Of a stretch of 64,000 nucleotides of DNA, positions 27,431 through 40,143 are shown in pieces. Position 1 is the stretch's first letter; every line of letters starts with the position of its first letter. This stretch comes from Macrostomum hystrix (taxonomy: Eukaryota; Platyhelminthes; Macrostomidae): positions 744,001 to 808,000 of the forward strand of contig CATNEN010000011.1 in the NCBI GenBank assembly GCA_950097015.1, given 5' to 3'. The notes below the pieces were generated by a model that had not been told where the DNA came from, searched no databases, and saw nothing but the letters and a program-made list of their open reading frames with translations. A program made the translations under genes and the position numbers.

Positions 27431-27514
27431 AGCTCAGCTGGATGAATTCGAACACGCGTATCTCGAAGGTGGTAGACAGCTTTCCCAAGGTCTTTAGGAT
27501 GTGGCCATCATATT

Positions 27515-28491
27515 TTACAATTCGGGGCGTTGCAACGATTCCCAGAGGTGGCTAGAAAGTACTGAAACTGAAGCTCCGGTGTCGACCTGCATCGGAATAG
27601 CGACACCGTTGATAAGCACAGTTTCTGTTGCTACTGAAGCAGCATGGATGAGATCTACGTCTGTCAGATGGAGTCCGAGGATGCAAGTTTCGTGTCCATA
27701 TGGTGCACATGTTTGACACCACTGGAGCGGCACATGGATCCAAAGTGGTTGCGCTTGTTGCATTTGTTGCATGTCTTGCCGTAAGCCGGGCATTTGCCAG
27801 CTGGGTGAGATCTGCCACAAAACTGGCAGTCACCTATCTGCCCTTCATGGGACGTGGTCACGCTACCGCTAGCGCCTCGATCTCCATCTCCCTTCCCTGT
27901 GAAGTTAATGGAGTGACCTCCTTAGGTAGGCCCTGCGTTTGCGTTTCGCAAATCCCTGCTGTCTACGAACTTTGTCACTTGTTCGATAGTGCTGACTGCA
28001 TCAAGTCTTTTGTTTGCATGGCTCACATAATGCGTCGTTGATCTTCTGGGTTCTGTAGGCCAGAGATGAGCATCAGACGAACAATTTCCTCTTCTGGGCT
28101 GGTGCAGGTCTTTAGAGTATCGAACTCGCAGTGCGTGGCCCCCTTCCTCAAGCGAGAAAGGAACTCAGTAATGGGCTCATCGGCAGCTTGACGTAGCGTG
28201 AAGAATTTAGTTCTCTCAACGACAATGTGCTTTTGAGGTTGCAGAAAGTTCGTCATGGCAGTCTCCAACTCCGCAAAGGTGTGCGCTTCCACTTCTTTTG
28301 GTGCGACAAGATGAGCAAATTTTTCGAGAGCTGCTAGTCCACAGAGCGCTAAAATGTTGTTCTTGATTTGTCGATCTGCTTCTCCATCTTCCCACTTCTT
28401 GGTTCGAGCCAAGGCTTTGAATGCCTTAATCCAGGTGAGTGCGTGAATCGTGTCTGCAAGATTCGGCTTGTATGCCAAGCCGCGACGCCAT
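27515..28491 (-). pseudogene. Gag, zinc knuckle and protease region (broken)
   Basis: Gag-like sequence runs about 28478-28023. Two CCHC-type zinc knuckles follow near 27830-27760 (CQFCGRSHPAGKC; CNKCNKRNHFGSMC), then a retroviral-type aspartic protease with the active-site motif DTGAS near 27570. The ATG abutting the LTR is one base out of frame with the gag body, and gag, knuckles and protease lie in different frames, so the coding sequence is not intact. Confidence 0.85.
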
Positions 28492-28701
28492 TGTCGTAGT
28501 TTGCACGAAGCTGTCGAACGAATGAACCTTGTTCGAACAGCAAAGATAATTTATTCTAGCATAACATAAGTGAGAGGCTGAGAACGAAAGCTTTAGTATG
28601 TGTAGTCGGTTGCTAACATAGACATGACAAAGAAATGATTTGGGTAACAAATGAAGCTGCTTTAGCAACAACGCTAGCTCTAGCTAGCAGCCACTACCAC
28701 A
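28492..28701 (-). repeat. 5' LTR of the Ty3/gypsy element
   Basis: 210 bp with TG...CA ends. It is followed on the minus strand by ATGGCGTCGCGGCTTGG, in which TGGCGTCGCGG starts one base after the LTR and would be the tRNA primer-binding site. The same bases contain an ATG, so primer site and possible gag start overlap. Confidence 0.93.
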
Positions 28702-29001
28702 ATCTTTTTCGGATACACTTTTAGAAATCAGAAGGGCAACTAACAAAGCACATAATAAACCTCGCTCATGTCGAAACCGTTGAACATTGTGTGACATGCG
28801 AAAAACTGGTCCAGGTTTTGCGTCAAGCTCAGAGTGAGTTCTTGTAGCTGCACATAGATATAATTAGCGTAACTACTTCTCAGAATTATATTCCTCCGCA
28901 AGATCTCAGCACTTCTTAGAGCCCTTAAAATTATAGACATCCAGAAATGCATCGTTCTCCGAAATCCACCGACGCTCTAAAAATCTCTTTGGGCAAATAT
29001 C
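28702..29001. promoter_or_regulatory. Short region between retrotransposon and EAAT start
   Basis: Only 300 bases lie between the retrotransposon and the transporter start codon. This must contain the 5' UTR and perhaps the core promoter, unless upstream non-coding exons lie beyond the element. No core-promoter element is clear. Confidence 0.35.
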
Positions 29002-32000
29002 ATGAAAGGAAATTTCTTTCTCCCACAACCTCCATCACAAACCAGCGACGAGAATAACGATGGTGGCAGCAACACCAAAGAGCCGATGCTGATTGAAGAC
29101 GGCGGCCGCACCATCGACCCCAGCGGTGGCTCCGGCGGTCGAGGAGGCGGCGGCCATCAGAAACAGACGTCGCAGTTGCCATCGGGGCCGCATCAGCGTC
29201 AAGGCGGCTGCTTTAGCCGAACCATGGCAACCATTCTGGAGCCGGAGAACATGCTGGTTACACTGACGGTGCTGTCCGTTGTGCTGGGCATCTTCATCGG
29301 CCTCCTGGCCAGACTGGCTTTACCCGGCGATCGGGCGATGATGCTCATCGGCTTCCCTGGAGAGCTGCTCATGAACATGCTGAAGATGCTCATCATTCCG
29401 CTCATTGTTTCGTCGCTTATTTCTGGTAATTGCAAATTTCCTATTTTTATGGCGAATTCGGCGGTGCAGCTAAAAGTTTCGAACCGGTCTTGTCGCATAT
29501 ACTAGAATATCTTGACTACGCAATTGAGGAATTTGAGATATTTAATTGATTTCCATGTCCATGACATAAGAAAGCACGAGAAGGATGACGAAAGAACGCT
29601 TTATCATTTGTCCTTTACATAAATTAATGGAAGACAGTGTCTTTGAGGCTGAGTGGTTACGAAAATGAAAAAGTGAGTCTTTCGAAACTAAAAAACACGT
29701 TTGAAGTGTTGCGTCAGCGGATAGTGGGGGATGGAGTGGTTTACGCAGCTAACTATCGCAAGTCCAAGGTCCCTGAGCTCGAATTCGCGGATAGAAACCT
29801 TGGGGGCTTGACGTGCTGTTTAACGTGTAAAACGCTTTACGAATAATCCCCAATCGAAACCACAGGCCTCTCCAGTCTGGACGCAAAGTCGTCCGGCAAG
29901 ATGGGCTCCTGCGCGCTGCTGTACTACTTCGCAACGACGATCGCAGCCGTGATTCTGGGCATCATCTTGGTGGTGCTGATTCGTCCGGGCAATCCGGACA
30001 TCAAGAAGAAGAGCCAGGGCGAGAAGATTACCGCCAGGCGCATGCCGAGCACACTGGATTCGTTCTTGGATTTGTTCAGGTAAAGCTTGCATGTGGCCCG
30101 GACTTCTGATCAAAAGGTCGGGAGTTCGATTCACAACGCAGGGTAGACAATTTTTTCTTGAAGTCTCAGCCAAGGCAACCATTTTTTCTTCTTACAGGAA
30201 CATGTTCCCGGAAAACTTAATTGAGGCCTGCTTCAAGCAAGTCGCCACTGAAACTGTCGATGTCAATAAAACGTTTATCAATTCGACAACCAACACGACT
30301 GACTGGGTCATAGAGGAGAGTAGCAAAGTCACGAGCTTGATTTCAACCAACGTTCTCGGTAATTTTTCATCCTACATTTTTTCTACATATATAAAAAATT
30401 TGAAGACTGCTAATGTACATGTCAATAGAAAATCGGCCAATGAACTTTTAGGCCTGGTCTCGTTTTCCATTTTCTTTGGCCTCATAATCGGCCAGATGGG
30501 AGAACAGGCACTCCTGATGGTGCAGTTCTTCAACATAATGAATGACATCATTATGCGGATGGTTAAGATCATCATGTGGTGAGTTGAATGTCAAATTTAG
30601 AGCAGAAATTTAACTGGGAGCAGAAACCCAGTCACTCTAAAGTAGAAAAACATGACGGCACTTTTGGGGTCGGGGCAGAGCGGTTAACACGTTTGCCTCT
30701 CGCACCACGGTCCCTAAGTTCTATTCCATGACGAGGCCACATTCATTTGGGGCGCAGCCGCGGAGAGAAGGCTTAAGGGCTTGTCGTGTAATTTACGCCC
30801 TTGAGGGCCAACCTCCAAGGCACAGTGAAGTGTACACTGCCTGACGATGAGAAAGTCAGGGCAGATGTACACACCTGTGTGAGCGTGTGCCTGAATACGG
30901 TATCTGTGTGCGTGTGTGCTCAGGAGTCAGTAAAATGGGCAGAATTGCCTCCTCGCTGGCTGCGGGTCTAGTGTCACCACATGATGTGCCATTGCCCACA
31001 GCCCTCCTGCAACTATTATAATTATTATTTTTATTTATTTACGGCACTTTTCATGGGCCCAGTTTCCAATGTAAAACAAAATGGTTATATTATCAAGATA
31101 GCTCAAAGGATCCATGCGATTGACTTTGTGCTTGATCCGGACACAGCATCGAAAACTGCATGACTCGACAATTTCACAGGTATTCACCAATCGGTATCTT
31201 CTTTCTAATTGTGAGCAAGATTCTACTTATCAAGAATCTGACAACAACTGCTCAAAGCCTCGGCATGTACATGATCACAGTGATCCTGGGCCTGATCATT
31301 CACTCCTGCCTGACTCTGTCCGTTTCGTTCTTCGTGATGACGCGCAAGAATCCGCTGACCTTCTTCCGCGGCATCTTCCAAGCCTGGATCACGGCCCTAG
31401 GCACGGCTTCTTCTGCCGCCACGCTGCCCATCACCTTCCGGTGCCTGGAGGAGAACAATGGCATCGACAAGCGGGTCACACGATTCGTCCTGCCTATCGG
31501 CGCTACAGTCAATATGGACGGCACCGCATTGTACGAGGCCGTGGCCAGCATCTTCATTGCCCAGGTCAACGATATTCCGCTAAACTTCACCCAGATTGTC
31601 ATTGTCAGGTGAGAGAACCTTTTGCAGTTCTCTAACTACAGGAATTTCACGATGATCCAAGCGCCAACCTTCTGCTTTTAGTTTCACCGCCACCCTGGCT
31701 GCCATCGGCGCTGCAAGTGTGCCGAGCGCCGGCCTGGTCACCATGGTGCTGGTACTCTCCGCCGTCGGTCTGCCCACCGATGACATCTCGCTGATCCTGG
31801 CTGTAGACTGGCTACTGTGAGTTGGTTTACGAATGTGGCTTGACTTCGTCTGCGGTACAGATTATCGGGGTTTCCCTATTACACAGTTATAGTGGTCATT
31901 AACATATAATATTTACCTTTTAGTCAATTGTCGTTCCTCTCAACGATGTCTTGACCACAGATTCGATTTACATAGGATAGAGTACATATGATCTGTGGTC

Positions 32001-33443
32001 TTGACCATCAGTAATGACTTATTTAAGATTTCTTTTTTATTACCATTCAATAGTGGTAGACAGAGCACCATTACTATCTGTGTTCGGACTGCCAAGCAAA
32101 CACATATAGAAAAAATGTATTTAACAAGTATGCTTTCATGATTTTCTGGCTTTCTTCTCCAGCTTTCAAAAGTAGCCTGCAGCTGCGGCTGAGCAGCCTG
32201 TGAGTTTCTGAGGCTGCTCTGCACCTCAACCCCAGCCCAATCAAATTATTCTCAAATTCATCCTTCATAATGCTGCCTCCGCTGCGGTTTTTGCTGCGGC
32301 TGATGCAGATTTGAACGGACTGGTCGCATCGGATGTCGGCTGAGAATTTCTCACTTTCCCAACCCAACCTCCCTTTCTCCCTAATCTCAGAACTTCTCAA
32401 AATCATGCAACATAACTCCCGTCTCCGACAGGGGAAGTAGCGCTTCCTGGATTAGGCAAACACGACTTTATAGACAAACTTGCTCGAGGCAAATTTCATT
32501 CTTCTTCCGTGTTGCAGCTTTTTTTCCTCCCTATTAGTGTGAATGTTCCTAGGAACTTTGAAAGTCAAAATCTTACCAGTTTTTTCCCTAAAGAAGTAAT
32601 GCTATGGAGCGTATTGGAAGGCCACACGATGAGAATAGTTTGTACGCTTATACAATTTTTGCTTCTTATGGGCGAACACTACTTCACAGCGTCTAGTGTC
32701 TTTTTCAGTAATTGAATAACTTAATGAGCAATGTCCAATAGCTCTGAATTCGGTGCACTTACTTGTTAACTCTACCGGTACAACAGTACCTCATTTTGAG
32801 CAGCAGTTTAAATTAGTCTAGCCTAGCCAATTAATAAATTGGCTATTTTCGAGAAGTAAAACAAAGGAGACTAGCAAAGTTTAGTTTTTTTCGTCAACCA
32901 AGTCAGTCTAATAAAATAAATGAAATAAATTGTACGAGCTAACATGTCATTAACTGAAAAAATGATGAATGATTTTAGTTAATTAAATTAAATTTCTTTC
33001 TAAGGTACCCTGAGTTCCATTAGTTTTATCAGGAATAATTATTTCCAGTCGATTTTAAATAACGCTGACCCCACAGTGACCGCATGCGCACCTCAATCAA
33101 CGTTGTCGGCGACGCTTTCGGCGCTGGTATTGTCGATCATTTCTGTCGCGAGGAGCTTCAGAAGCAGGACGCCGAGGCGGCCGCCGAGGCTCGCGAAGCC
33201 ATGGAAGCCGCTGCCATGGAAACCGCCTCGTTCGGCGGCGGTGGCGCCGGCGGAGCCCGAAGGCCGAGCGACTCTCGGCCGCGCCGGCTGAGCGTAGCCG
33301 CAGCCCTGCAGATCAACGAGCAGCATCAGCAGAGAGGTCTGTACCCGGCCGTTGCCATAGACGCCCCCAGTGGCCAGGGCTCTGGCTCTGGGAAGCAGCG
33401 TTCCCTTGGCAACGAGCTCCGCGTTGAGCCGCCAATGTACTGA
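29002..33443 (+). CDS. Excitatory amino-acid transporter (SLC1 family), 6 exons
   Basis: Sodium-coupled glutamate/aspartate transporter of the plasma membrane. Exons: 29002-29425, 29866-30079, 30198-30578, 31180-31608, 31682-31816, 33077-33443; phases agree and give 649 aa. Diagnostic blocks occur in order: first membrane helix and [20 protein letters not shown]; the variable loop with N-glycosylation sites ([13 protein letters not shown]) near residues 230-240; [11 protein letters not shown]; hairpin 1 ([11 protein letters not shown]); the sodium-binding motif [10 protein letters not shown]; hairpin 2 (GLPTDD); and helix 8 [12 protein letters not shown], which keeps the arginine that binds the acidic side chain. 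That arginine points to acidic amino acids rather than neutral ones. N- and C-terminal tails are longer than usual. Intron 3 holds a SINE copy; introns 1 and 2 hold tRNA-like fragments (about 29715-29800 and 30090-30135). The start ATG is the first in frame. The closest EAAT subtype cannot be assigned. Confidence 0.97.
30664..31041 (+). mobile_element. tRNA-derived SINE (family 1), copy in EAAT intron 3
   Basis: Starts with a tRNA-like head with A-box-like GGGCAGAGCGGTTAAC and B-box-like AAGTTCTATTCC, as in class II (Leu/Ser-type) tRNAs. A body shared with copies at 34720, 41376 and 45536 follows (GCAGCCGCGGAGAGAAGGC, GTCAGGGCAGATGTACACAC, CTCAGGAGTCAG). It ends in an AT-rich tail of ATTATT repeats. 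Confidence 0.88.
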
Positions 33444-34719
33444 ATACCTCCCCTCTAGTGAAGTGGTGGGTTGGAAGAGGATAACGGGCCATAATTAGGG
33501 TTTGGTGAAATTTTATCCAAGGTAAATACGTGTTGCTATGCAACTTTTTGTTTAGAAAATTTATCCACGTTAGACATAAAGAAAAATTATTAAGTTTTAG
33601 GCCATGATACCTTTTTCACACATGGAAAACATTCAGATTTATTCATTTTATATTTTCAGGTGCAATCATTTGACAAAAAATATTTCGTGAAATCAAACTC
33701 TCCGTCTGTAAACGTTCGAATTTCAATCGATTTTCCGCCAAGTGAATTTTTATCTATATTTTCACGGAAAACGCAATGGATGCTCTTTAGAAAAATGAAG
33801 TAGTAAAGTAGAGATTTCAAATGAAAGTGGCGCATTCCGTCAGTTATGACCACAGATAATATTTTACTATCTGTAGTCATAATATGTATATCCACTGCAA
33901 GTTATATATAATCTGTGGTTATGACCAGCTACCGAACCGGGATATTTTTACCCACGGATTGCATGATGGCACAGAAATTCTGCACTAAAATCAGACTGCG
34001 ATTGCTAGTCTAATCCCGAATCATGTCTTGAAAAGGCTTACCTGCGCTTACCTAACATATCTCTTCGCATTGTACACTAATTATTTTTAACCCATGTTTA
34101 AACCAAGTATTGTGCTCTTTTTTCCAAGAATTGCGGTTTTTCACGAAAGGTTACAAACAAAGTTTCTAAATTTTTACATGAAAATTCAAAAGTATTTTTG
34201 TTCGTTACAACGCCAGCTCTAGACCCTATAGGTTTTCTCTCATTAAGTTGGCTTCAGTATATCAAAGCTAGCTGACTGAGAAAAAGTCAGCAAAAAGTTA
34301 ATACTAGTCATTGGCTGCTAAGGAGGTAGCAAAGCATCTTCAGTGTCAGACCGGCCTACGATGTCGGCTAGTCAAAAGAACGAAATGCACTCACAATGGT
34401 AATTATTATTGGCAACATGCATACAGGTGGTACACGTGGCTATTGATAAAATTGGTATAAACTGACAAATATCAGCAAGTGACATCACTACTTTTGTGCA
34501 GCCAATCAAAATGGGCGAGGGGATTCACCAAGGTCGTACTTGTACACTTCTACATAACTGGAATAGATTTTTTGCTAATTTTCTATATCTCTTTTCGGAA
34601 GATCATAAATTTGATCTTGCGACAATTGTCCCTATTGAATTTATTTGCAGAGTTCGATCTATACGAAGATGTTTTGCATTTGCCACCCAAAATTTGCAAT
34701 AAACTTTCTCTAACATTAA
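33444..34719. other. Spacer after the EAAT gene
   Basis: No gene seen. It should contain the EAAT 3' UTR. A diverged inverted repeat at about 33842-33935 has arms containing ACCACAGAT/ATCTGTGGT; a related one lies at 31953-32000 in EAAT intron 5. Confidence 0.5.
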
Positions 34720-35040
34720 CTTTGGGGGGTTGGTGGCAGAGTGATTATCGTGTAGGCCTCTCGCACCAAGGTCTCTAAGTTCAATTCCACGGCGAGGCCA
34801 CACATAAGGCTTAAGGGCTTGTCGTACAATTTACGACCTTTAATTGAGGGCCAACCTGCAAAGCACAGTGAAATGTACACTGCCTGACGATAAGAAAGTC
34901 AGGGCAGATGTACACACCTGTGTGCGTGTGTGCTCAGGAGTCAGCGAAATGGGCAGAATTGCCTCCTCGCTGGCTGCGGGTCTAGTGTCACTAAATGATG
35001 TGCACTGCAGCTATCCTGCAATTATTATCTTATTAATATG
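34720..35040 (+). mobile_element. tRNA-derived SINE (family 1), intergenic copy
   Basis: Nearly full length. The head has A-box TGGCAGAGTGATTA and B-box AAGTTCAATTCC; the body carries GTCAGGGCAGATGTACACAC and CTCAGGAGTCAGCGAAATGG; the tail is ATTATTATCTTATTAATATG. It aligns with the copy at 30664 but lacks an internal segment near the middle (CTGAATACGGTATCTGTG). Confidence 0.9.
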
Positions 35041-38000
35041 AACTTTAAACAGCTGCTTGTTCTATCTGTGGTGACAGAAGAGATTTTGTATGCATAATTG
35101 ACGCTTTACTTGATCTTTTGCAATGCTTTTTGCTCACTAAATGTTTGTTATTGCATGTGAGTGATACATAGTTGTAGATTTAGAATATCAGTATTAGTCA
35201 TTATTGCATACATGAATTAACACACGCAGAAAATTGATAGGCTTAGACATAGCAGTTATCAATTAGATAAAGGAATTTAAATGAATAACTGGCAGATGAG
35301 TGAAAACATTTTAACAAGACTTAAAAGAAAACCCTTAGACAGGAGAGACATGAGTTATGCACGAGTAAAAAAAAGATTTTCGATAATTAAAACAAACCTG
35401 TGAGCCACTCGTCATTGATTTTAAGCTAGAAAATAGTATATTCGATCGTACCTGCTATATTATCGATACTCAACGCTAGATTAAAGATCCTTACCTGTTA
35501 GTTTATAGATAGCCACATGCTTTGATTAGGATCGCTACCTATAATACCTCCGACACACTATTGAAGCACACTAAACAGGACTGCGCCTCGGGGTTTTCAA
35601 AGAAAATAAATCCAAAATGGTAAAAAACGGAAGTTCGCTCGTATTTTCACTGCTCTGCCAGTCATTCATGAGCTGTTATTTAGTTAGAAACACTGAATAT
35701 TATTAATAAGTGTCATCCTAAATGATTACGTAACTATAAGCGCTTTAGCGCGTTGCACTACGCGCACCTTTAGCTAATACTACTACTATAATTAGTAAAA
35801 CTCACAAACCCCAGCCGCTTAACACTCTGCTCTCCCATTTGTTATCTGATCACAGCCGTGCTGCATGACGGCGGCAGGTCTGCAACGGAGCACGATGCGC
35901 CATTCTCCTAGGCCCTCACACTCTGGCGCCCCCAAGCGCCACTTTGCAATTGTAAGGTCGCAAACACAGAATTTCCTCACTGTGAAATATCAATAGAACA
36001 AAGGAAAATCGATTGATATCTTAGTATAAGACGTTGAGATAAATTGCTAATACATCAGACCAGTTTCGGCGATTAATCGTGAATTTCAGTTTCAATTCAC
36101 AAAAGCTACACTGTAAGACAACTCTATGAAAAAGCACTTTGTGAATACATTTTTATACTTAATTTTTCTTTAACACTCATTGAAGAACCTATAAATACGC
36201 ACAGATAATCTCATTTGAGAAAATTTCTATAAATGCATAGTTGAGTGCCCTGGTATTATTTATGTTCTAGACAAATATTGCTTTGATCTCTGACCGTACG
36301 TATCATTTCAACAACAGACATTTAAGTTTGTATGTTATTTCTTATTAGCTCGTACCTAACCAAATCTTGTATGCCGCCAAGCATAAAAAGGAAAAAGTAC
36401 TTTCCAGAATCTCACGAAAACGGATTAAAGAGTTCTTAGATATAGCTCATTATTCTCTATGAATTTTGATGCATTTGCGTGATTCTACTTTGCTAAAAGT
36501 AGAATTAAAAAAGTAGAAAAGTAGAATTGACTCCATAAAGCCAATCAGAATGTAGTGGATTTCTATGAGGCCTATAGCACGCTATCATTTCGTGACAGTC
36601 AGATTTGACCCTGAAAGCTAGTGGTTTCCCAGAAAGTGCGATTCTGCCATTGCAGAATTAATTTATTCCGTTTTTGCAGGTTCTTTAATACGGGATTAAG
36701 CGGTATTTACTATACTGTTTCCACCAGTTGTAAATAACACATGCAATCTATTTTTTCAATTTTTGTTACCTCCTTTTTACTTTCCTACTTGCTTTTAATA
36801 CGACACGTAAACACGTAAACATGATATCACATCCAAACTACTGTGTCGCACAATTTTTGTTGTGAATTGGTATAATAATTCTATTTTCAGTAGAGACAGT
36901 TTCATAAAACTTTACCACTAGTTATTCTATCATCCTGTTCCATCGTAAAAGGTCTTGCGTTTTCCTATAAACAATAACCTTTTTTCTTATTTTAGTTTTA
37001 TTTTCTGTTGTCAGATTATTTCCGTTTGATACCTCTCTGAAAAGTTTTTTAAACAATGCACTATTGCTTAGTACTCGATAAAAAGGATCCCCTGAATGTT
37101 TGCTTGATTTTATTTAATTTGTTTGTTTGATTTATCTAAGCAAAACTTGTTTGTCACAAAAATCTGCATCCACCAAAGCAAGCGACTGAGTCTGAGCCAA
37201 TCCAATTTTGAAGGCTGATTACAACAAAGCTTTGGTCAAGTCGTTTTTGCAAACGCAATAAAATATGATAACGACGTTTATCATGCTTACTTTTTCTTGA
37301 TCCATAATTCAATTTTTCGTACTCAAAGACTGTCTTGCTAGTTGGGTCGCTACTTTTAGTTTTTATGCTTTTTTACGTAAATAAGACTTTTTTATTGTTA
37401 ATTTTTTGTTATAACCAACTGGAGTTATTTAGCTATATTTTCTCATGTGAAATTTCATAAATATGTGCTTAAAATTACGTTGAAGTCTAATACAATATTT
37501 AATGGAAGTACTTTGTCCCAATGTCTACTAGCCTACAACTAGCCCCTATACTGTTTAGTAGTCGTGTCAATAAAAATGATTTTTTAAATTCTCGTCTGTG
37601 CTTATTTTGTTGCATAAGTTTTCTATTAGTGTTTTGTGCGCCCTATATTTCAGCGGCACTCACATAGGCTTTTAGTGTTTTGTGCGCCCTATATTTCAGC
37701 GGCACTCACATAGGCTTCGAAAAAAAATATATCTGAATCATTTCACTCAATAAAGTTGATATAATGACTATTGTAAATGGAACCGAAACAGATGCTTATG
37801 TGAATGCCGCAGTTAGTTTGTTTGCAAGTGTACATACACAATCTATAATGGCACATGCCGCAACACTAAACATTACCGGGCGCTGTCTCAAGGATACTCA
37901 AGCTATGACAGAATTAAATTGACTCCAAGGAAAAATCCTAAACTTTTAGCCAGACAGCATAGCAATAACTTATCAATAACTGTAAAACAAGCAAAACACG

Positions 38001-38899
38001 AAACTATGCATGCAGATAGCTTTTAGAAGTCTGCTTGGTTAGTCCTAAAAGAAAAGAGTGCCCATCAGATACCACTTGTAATTACACATTGCAATTGGCA
38101 AGATTAACGCCTATGTTATAATGTGACGCATATACTACTTACAAATTAATTTGTAGACTGTTGCACCAGCGTTAGATGTCGCAAAATTTTCTCATTTTTT
38201 AGCTCGCACTTTTTTACTATTTAGTTTACGACAACTTTCCTATTGCAACGATGGAGAATTCTCACTATCTCGTCCTATGCTCGTCAGATCATTTCGGTAG
38301 TTCTGATTGTTTAACAGTTTTTTGCCCCCATGTAATGAAGCTAAAATTTTTGTCATACTCTGACTCTGCTTGCTATCTTATTTTGTTTAAATTAAAGTCG
38401 TTTTCTACAAAGCAAGCACTATGGCCCTTCTATTTTTCTTCAGACACCACGCACTTTTTTTGCCCACTGTCTCTGACGGGCTCTGAAATTATTTAATAAT
38501 GCTATATCAATGGAGCATGGAACAATACAAATATAACAGTGGTTGTCCAAAAGCACCCAGATTACACAAATCAACAATGGCTTTGAATGGCTTATATCGT
38601 GTTCTTATTTTAACCGTATCATTAACTCTTCATGGGCTAGTTAATTGGCCTAAATTAAGCTTAATTGAGGTTACGTGTTCCGTTTTTTAATGTTTCCGCT
38701 CATTATTAAAAATCCGTATGTAATTCTCCATCACTTGCAACTTCTACTTAGTGATCTGCGCTATTCATACTACTTGCAAGTTCCTTGTTAGTAGTATGAA
38801 CCGGGCACGCACAGTACAAGGAAACTTTTGTCTTCAATAAATTCATTATAGAGTTACTTAATCAATTACTCAGGGCCTTTCTTAAGAACTCAAAGCTTT
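35041..38899. other. AT-rich spacer
   Basis: No gene is supported; frames at 38251-38496 and 38499-38690 are AT-rich with no motif. A 46-bp direct tandem duplication lies at 37626-37716. A GC-richer patch at about 35800-35960 is unassigned. Confidence 0.5.
37626..37716. repeat. 46-bp tandem duplication
   Basis: Two adjacent copies of a unit containing TAGTGTTTTGTGCGCCCTAT and TTCAGCGGCACTCACATAGG, essentially identical. This is a recent duplication and a plausible first step towards a minisatellite. Confidence 0.9.
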
Positions 38900-39690
38900 T
38901 TAGGAACCCATAGTCTTTCTAAGGACCCCAGGTTCTTTCTAAGGAACCCAGGTTCTTTCTAAGGAACCCAGAGTCTTTCTAAGGACCCCAGGTTCTTTCT
39001 AAGGAACCCAGAGTCTTTCTAAGGACCCCAGGTTCTTTCTAAGGAACCCAGAGTCTTTCTAAGGACCCCAGGTTCTTTCTAAGGAACCCAGAGTCTTTAT
39101 AAGGACCCCAGGTTCTTTCTAAGGAACCCAGGTTCTTTCTAAGGAACCCAGGTTCTTTCTAAGGAACCCAGAGTCTTTCTAAGGACCCCAGGTTCTTTCT
39201 AAGGAACCCAGAGTCTTTCTAAGGACCCCAGGTTCTTTCTAAGGAAACCAGGTTCTTTCTAAGGAACCCAGAGTCTTTCTAAGGAAACCAGGTTCTTTCT
39301 AAGGAACCCAGAGTCTTTCTAAGGAAAAAATGTTCTTTCTAAGGAACCCAGGTTCTTTCTAAGGAAACCAGGTTCTTTCTTAGGAATCCAGAGTCTTTCT
39401 CAGTAGCTCAGAGTCTTTCTCAGTAGCTCAGAGTCTTTCTCAGTAGCTCAGAGTCTTTCTCAGTAGCTCAGAGTCTTTCTCAGTAACTCAGAGTCTTTCT
39501 CAGTAGCTCAGAGTCTTTCTCAGTAGCTCAGAGTCTTTCTCAGTAACTCAGAGTCTTTCTCAGTAGCTCAGAGTCTTTCTCAGTAACTCAGTCTTTCTCA
39601 GTAGCTCAGAGTCTTTCTCAGTAACGCAGAGTCTTTCTCAGTAGCTCAGAGTCTTTCTCAGTAACTCCGAGTCTTTCTAAGAAACTCAGA
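38900..39690. repeat. Two adjoining 20-bp minisatellites, intergenic
   Basis: The first block (to about 39385) repeats AAGGAACCCAGGTTCTTTCT, partly alternating with a CCCAGAGTCTTTCT form. The second block (about 39386-39690) repeats CAGTAGCTCAGAGTCTTTCT. Both share TTCTTTCT/GTCTTTCT and period 20, so one probably evolved from the other. Confidence 0.95.
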
Positions 39691-40143
39691 AATTTTTTGG
39701 AACTCAGAAACTGACGAACTGTGTTTGGATTATTTATTAAGATCGATTAGTGTTTACCAGCGTGTTTCTTAGCTAATAAACAGGCTCAAAATCGTCATTG
39801 AAAGGAAAAATAAATAGGAAACTCCAAGAACAGAAAATATTGAGGATACTTGCCTGCATTCACGCGCATTACCATAGTGCAGGGTTCAAAGAAACAAAAA
39901 TGGGTCCATTTTCGTGTTAGCTGCAATGGGATGCGCTCGGGATTCTTAGAAACAGAAGTAATTTATTTCAAAGTTGAAAGGAAGTAAAGGTGCGCGTAAA
40001 TTGTAAACACACAGGTGAGATAGTTACAGTGATTGGCTCAATTGTTTTTACGATTGATAATGTAGATTTCAAAGAAAGAAAATTGCACTTAACACTTTCG
40101 GACCAGATGTACAGTCGTAACAACAATTTTCGGACAATCCTAA

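Larger units (their letters stand above)
24750..28701 (-). mobile_element. Ty3/gypsy LTR retrotransposon, decayed
   Basis: A 3952-bp element on the minus strand with two related LTRs (TG...CA ends) and a perfect 5-bp target duplication, ATCTT, at 24745-24749 and 28702-28706. Order on the minus strand is gag, zinc knuckles, protease, reverse transcriptase, RNase H, integrase, the Ty3/gypsy order. The reading frame is broken many times, and key catalytic residues are changed in reverse transcriptase and integrase. The LTRs differ by substitutions and two indels of roughly a dozen bases, so the insertion is not recent. Its 5' end lies about 300 bp upstream of the glutamate transporter, in antisense orientation. 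Confidence 0.95.

Noticed and set aside
38900-39690. CRISPR-like array
   Set aside because: Repeats abut with no unique spacers, and the setting is a eukaryotic genome.
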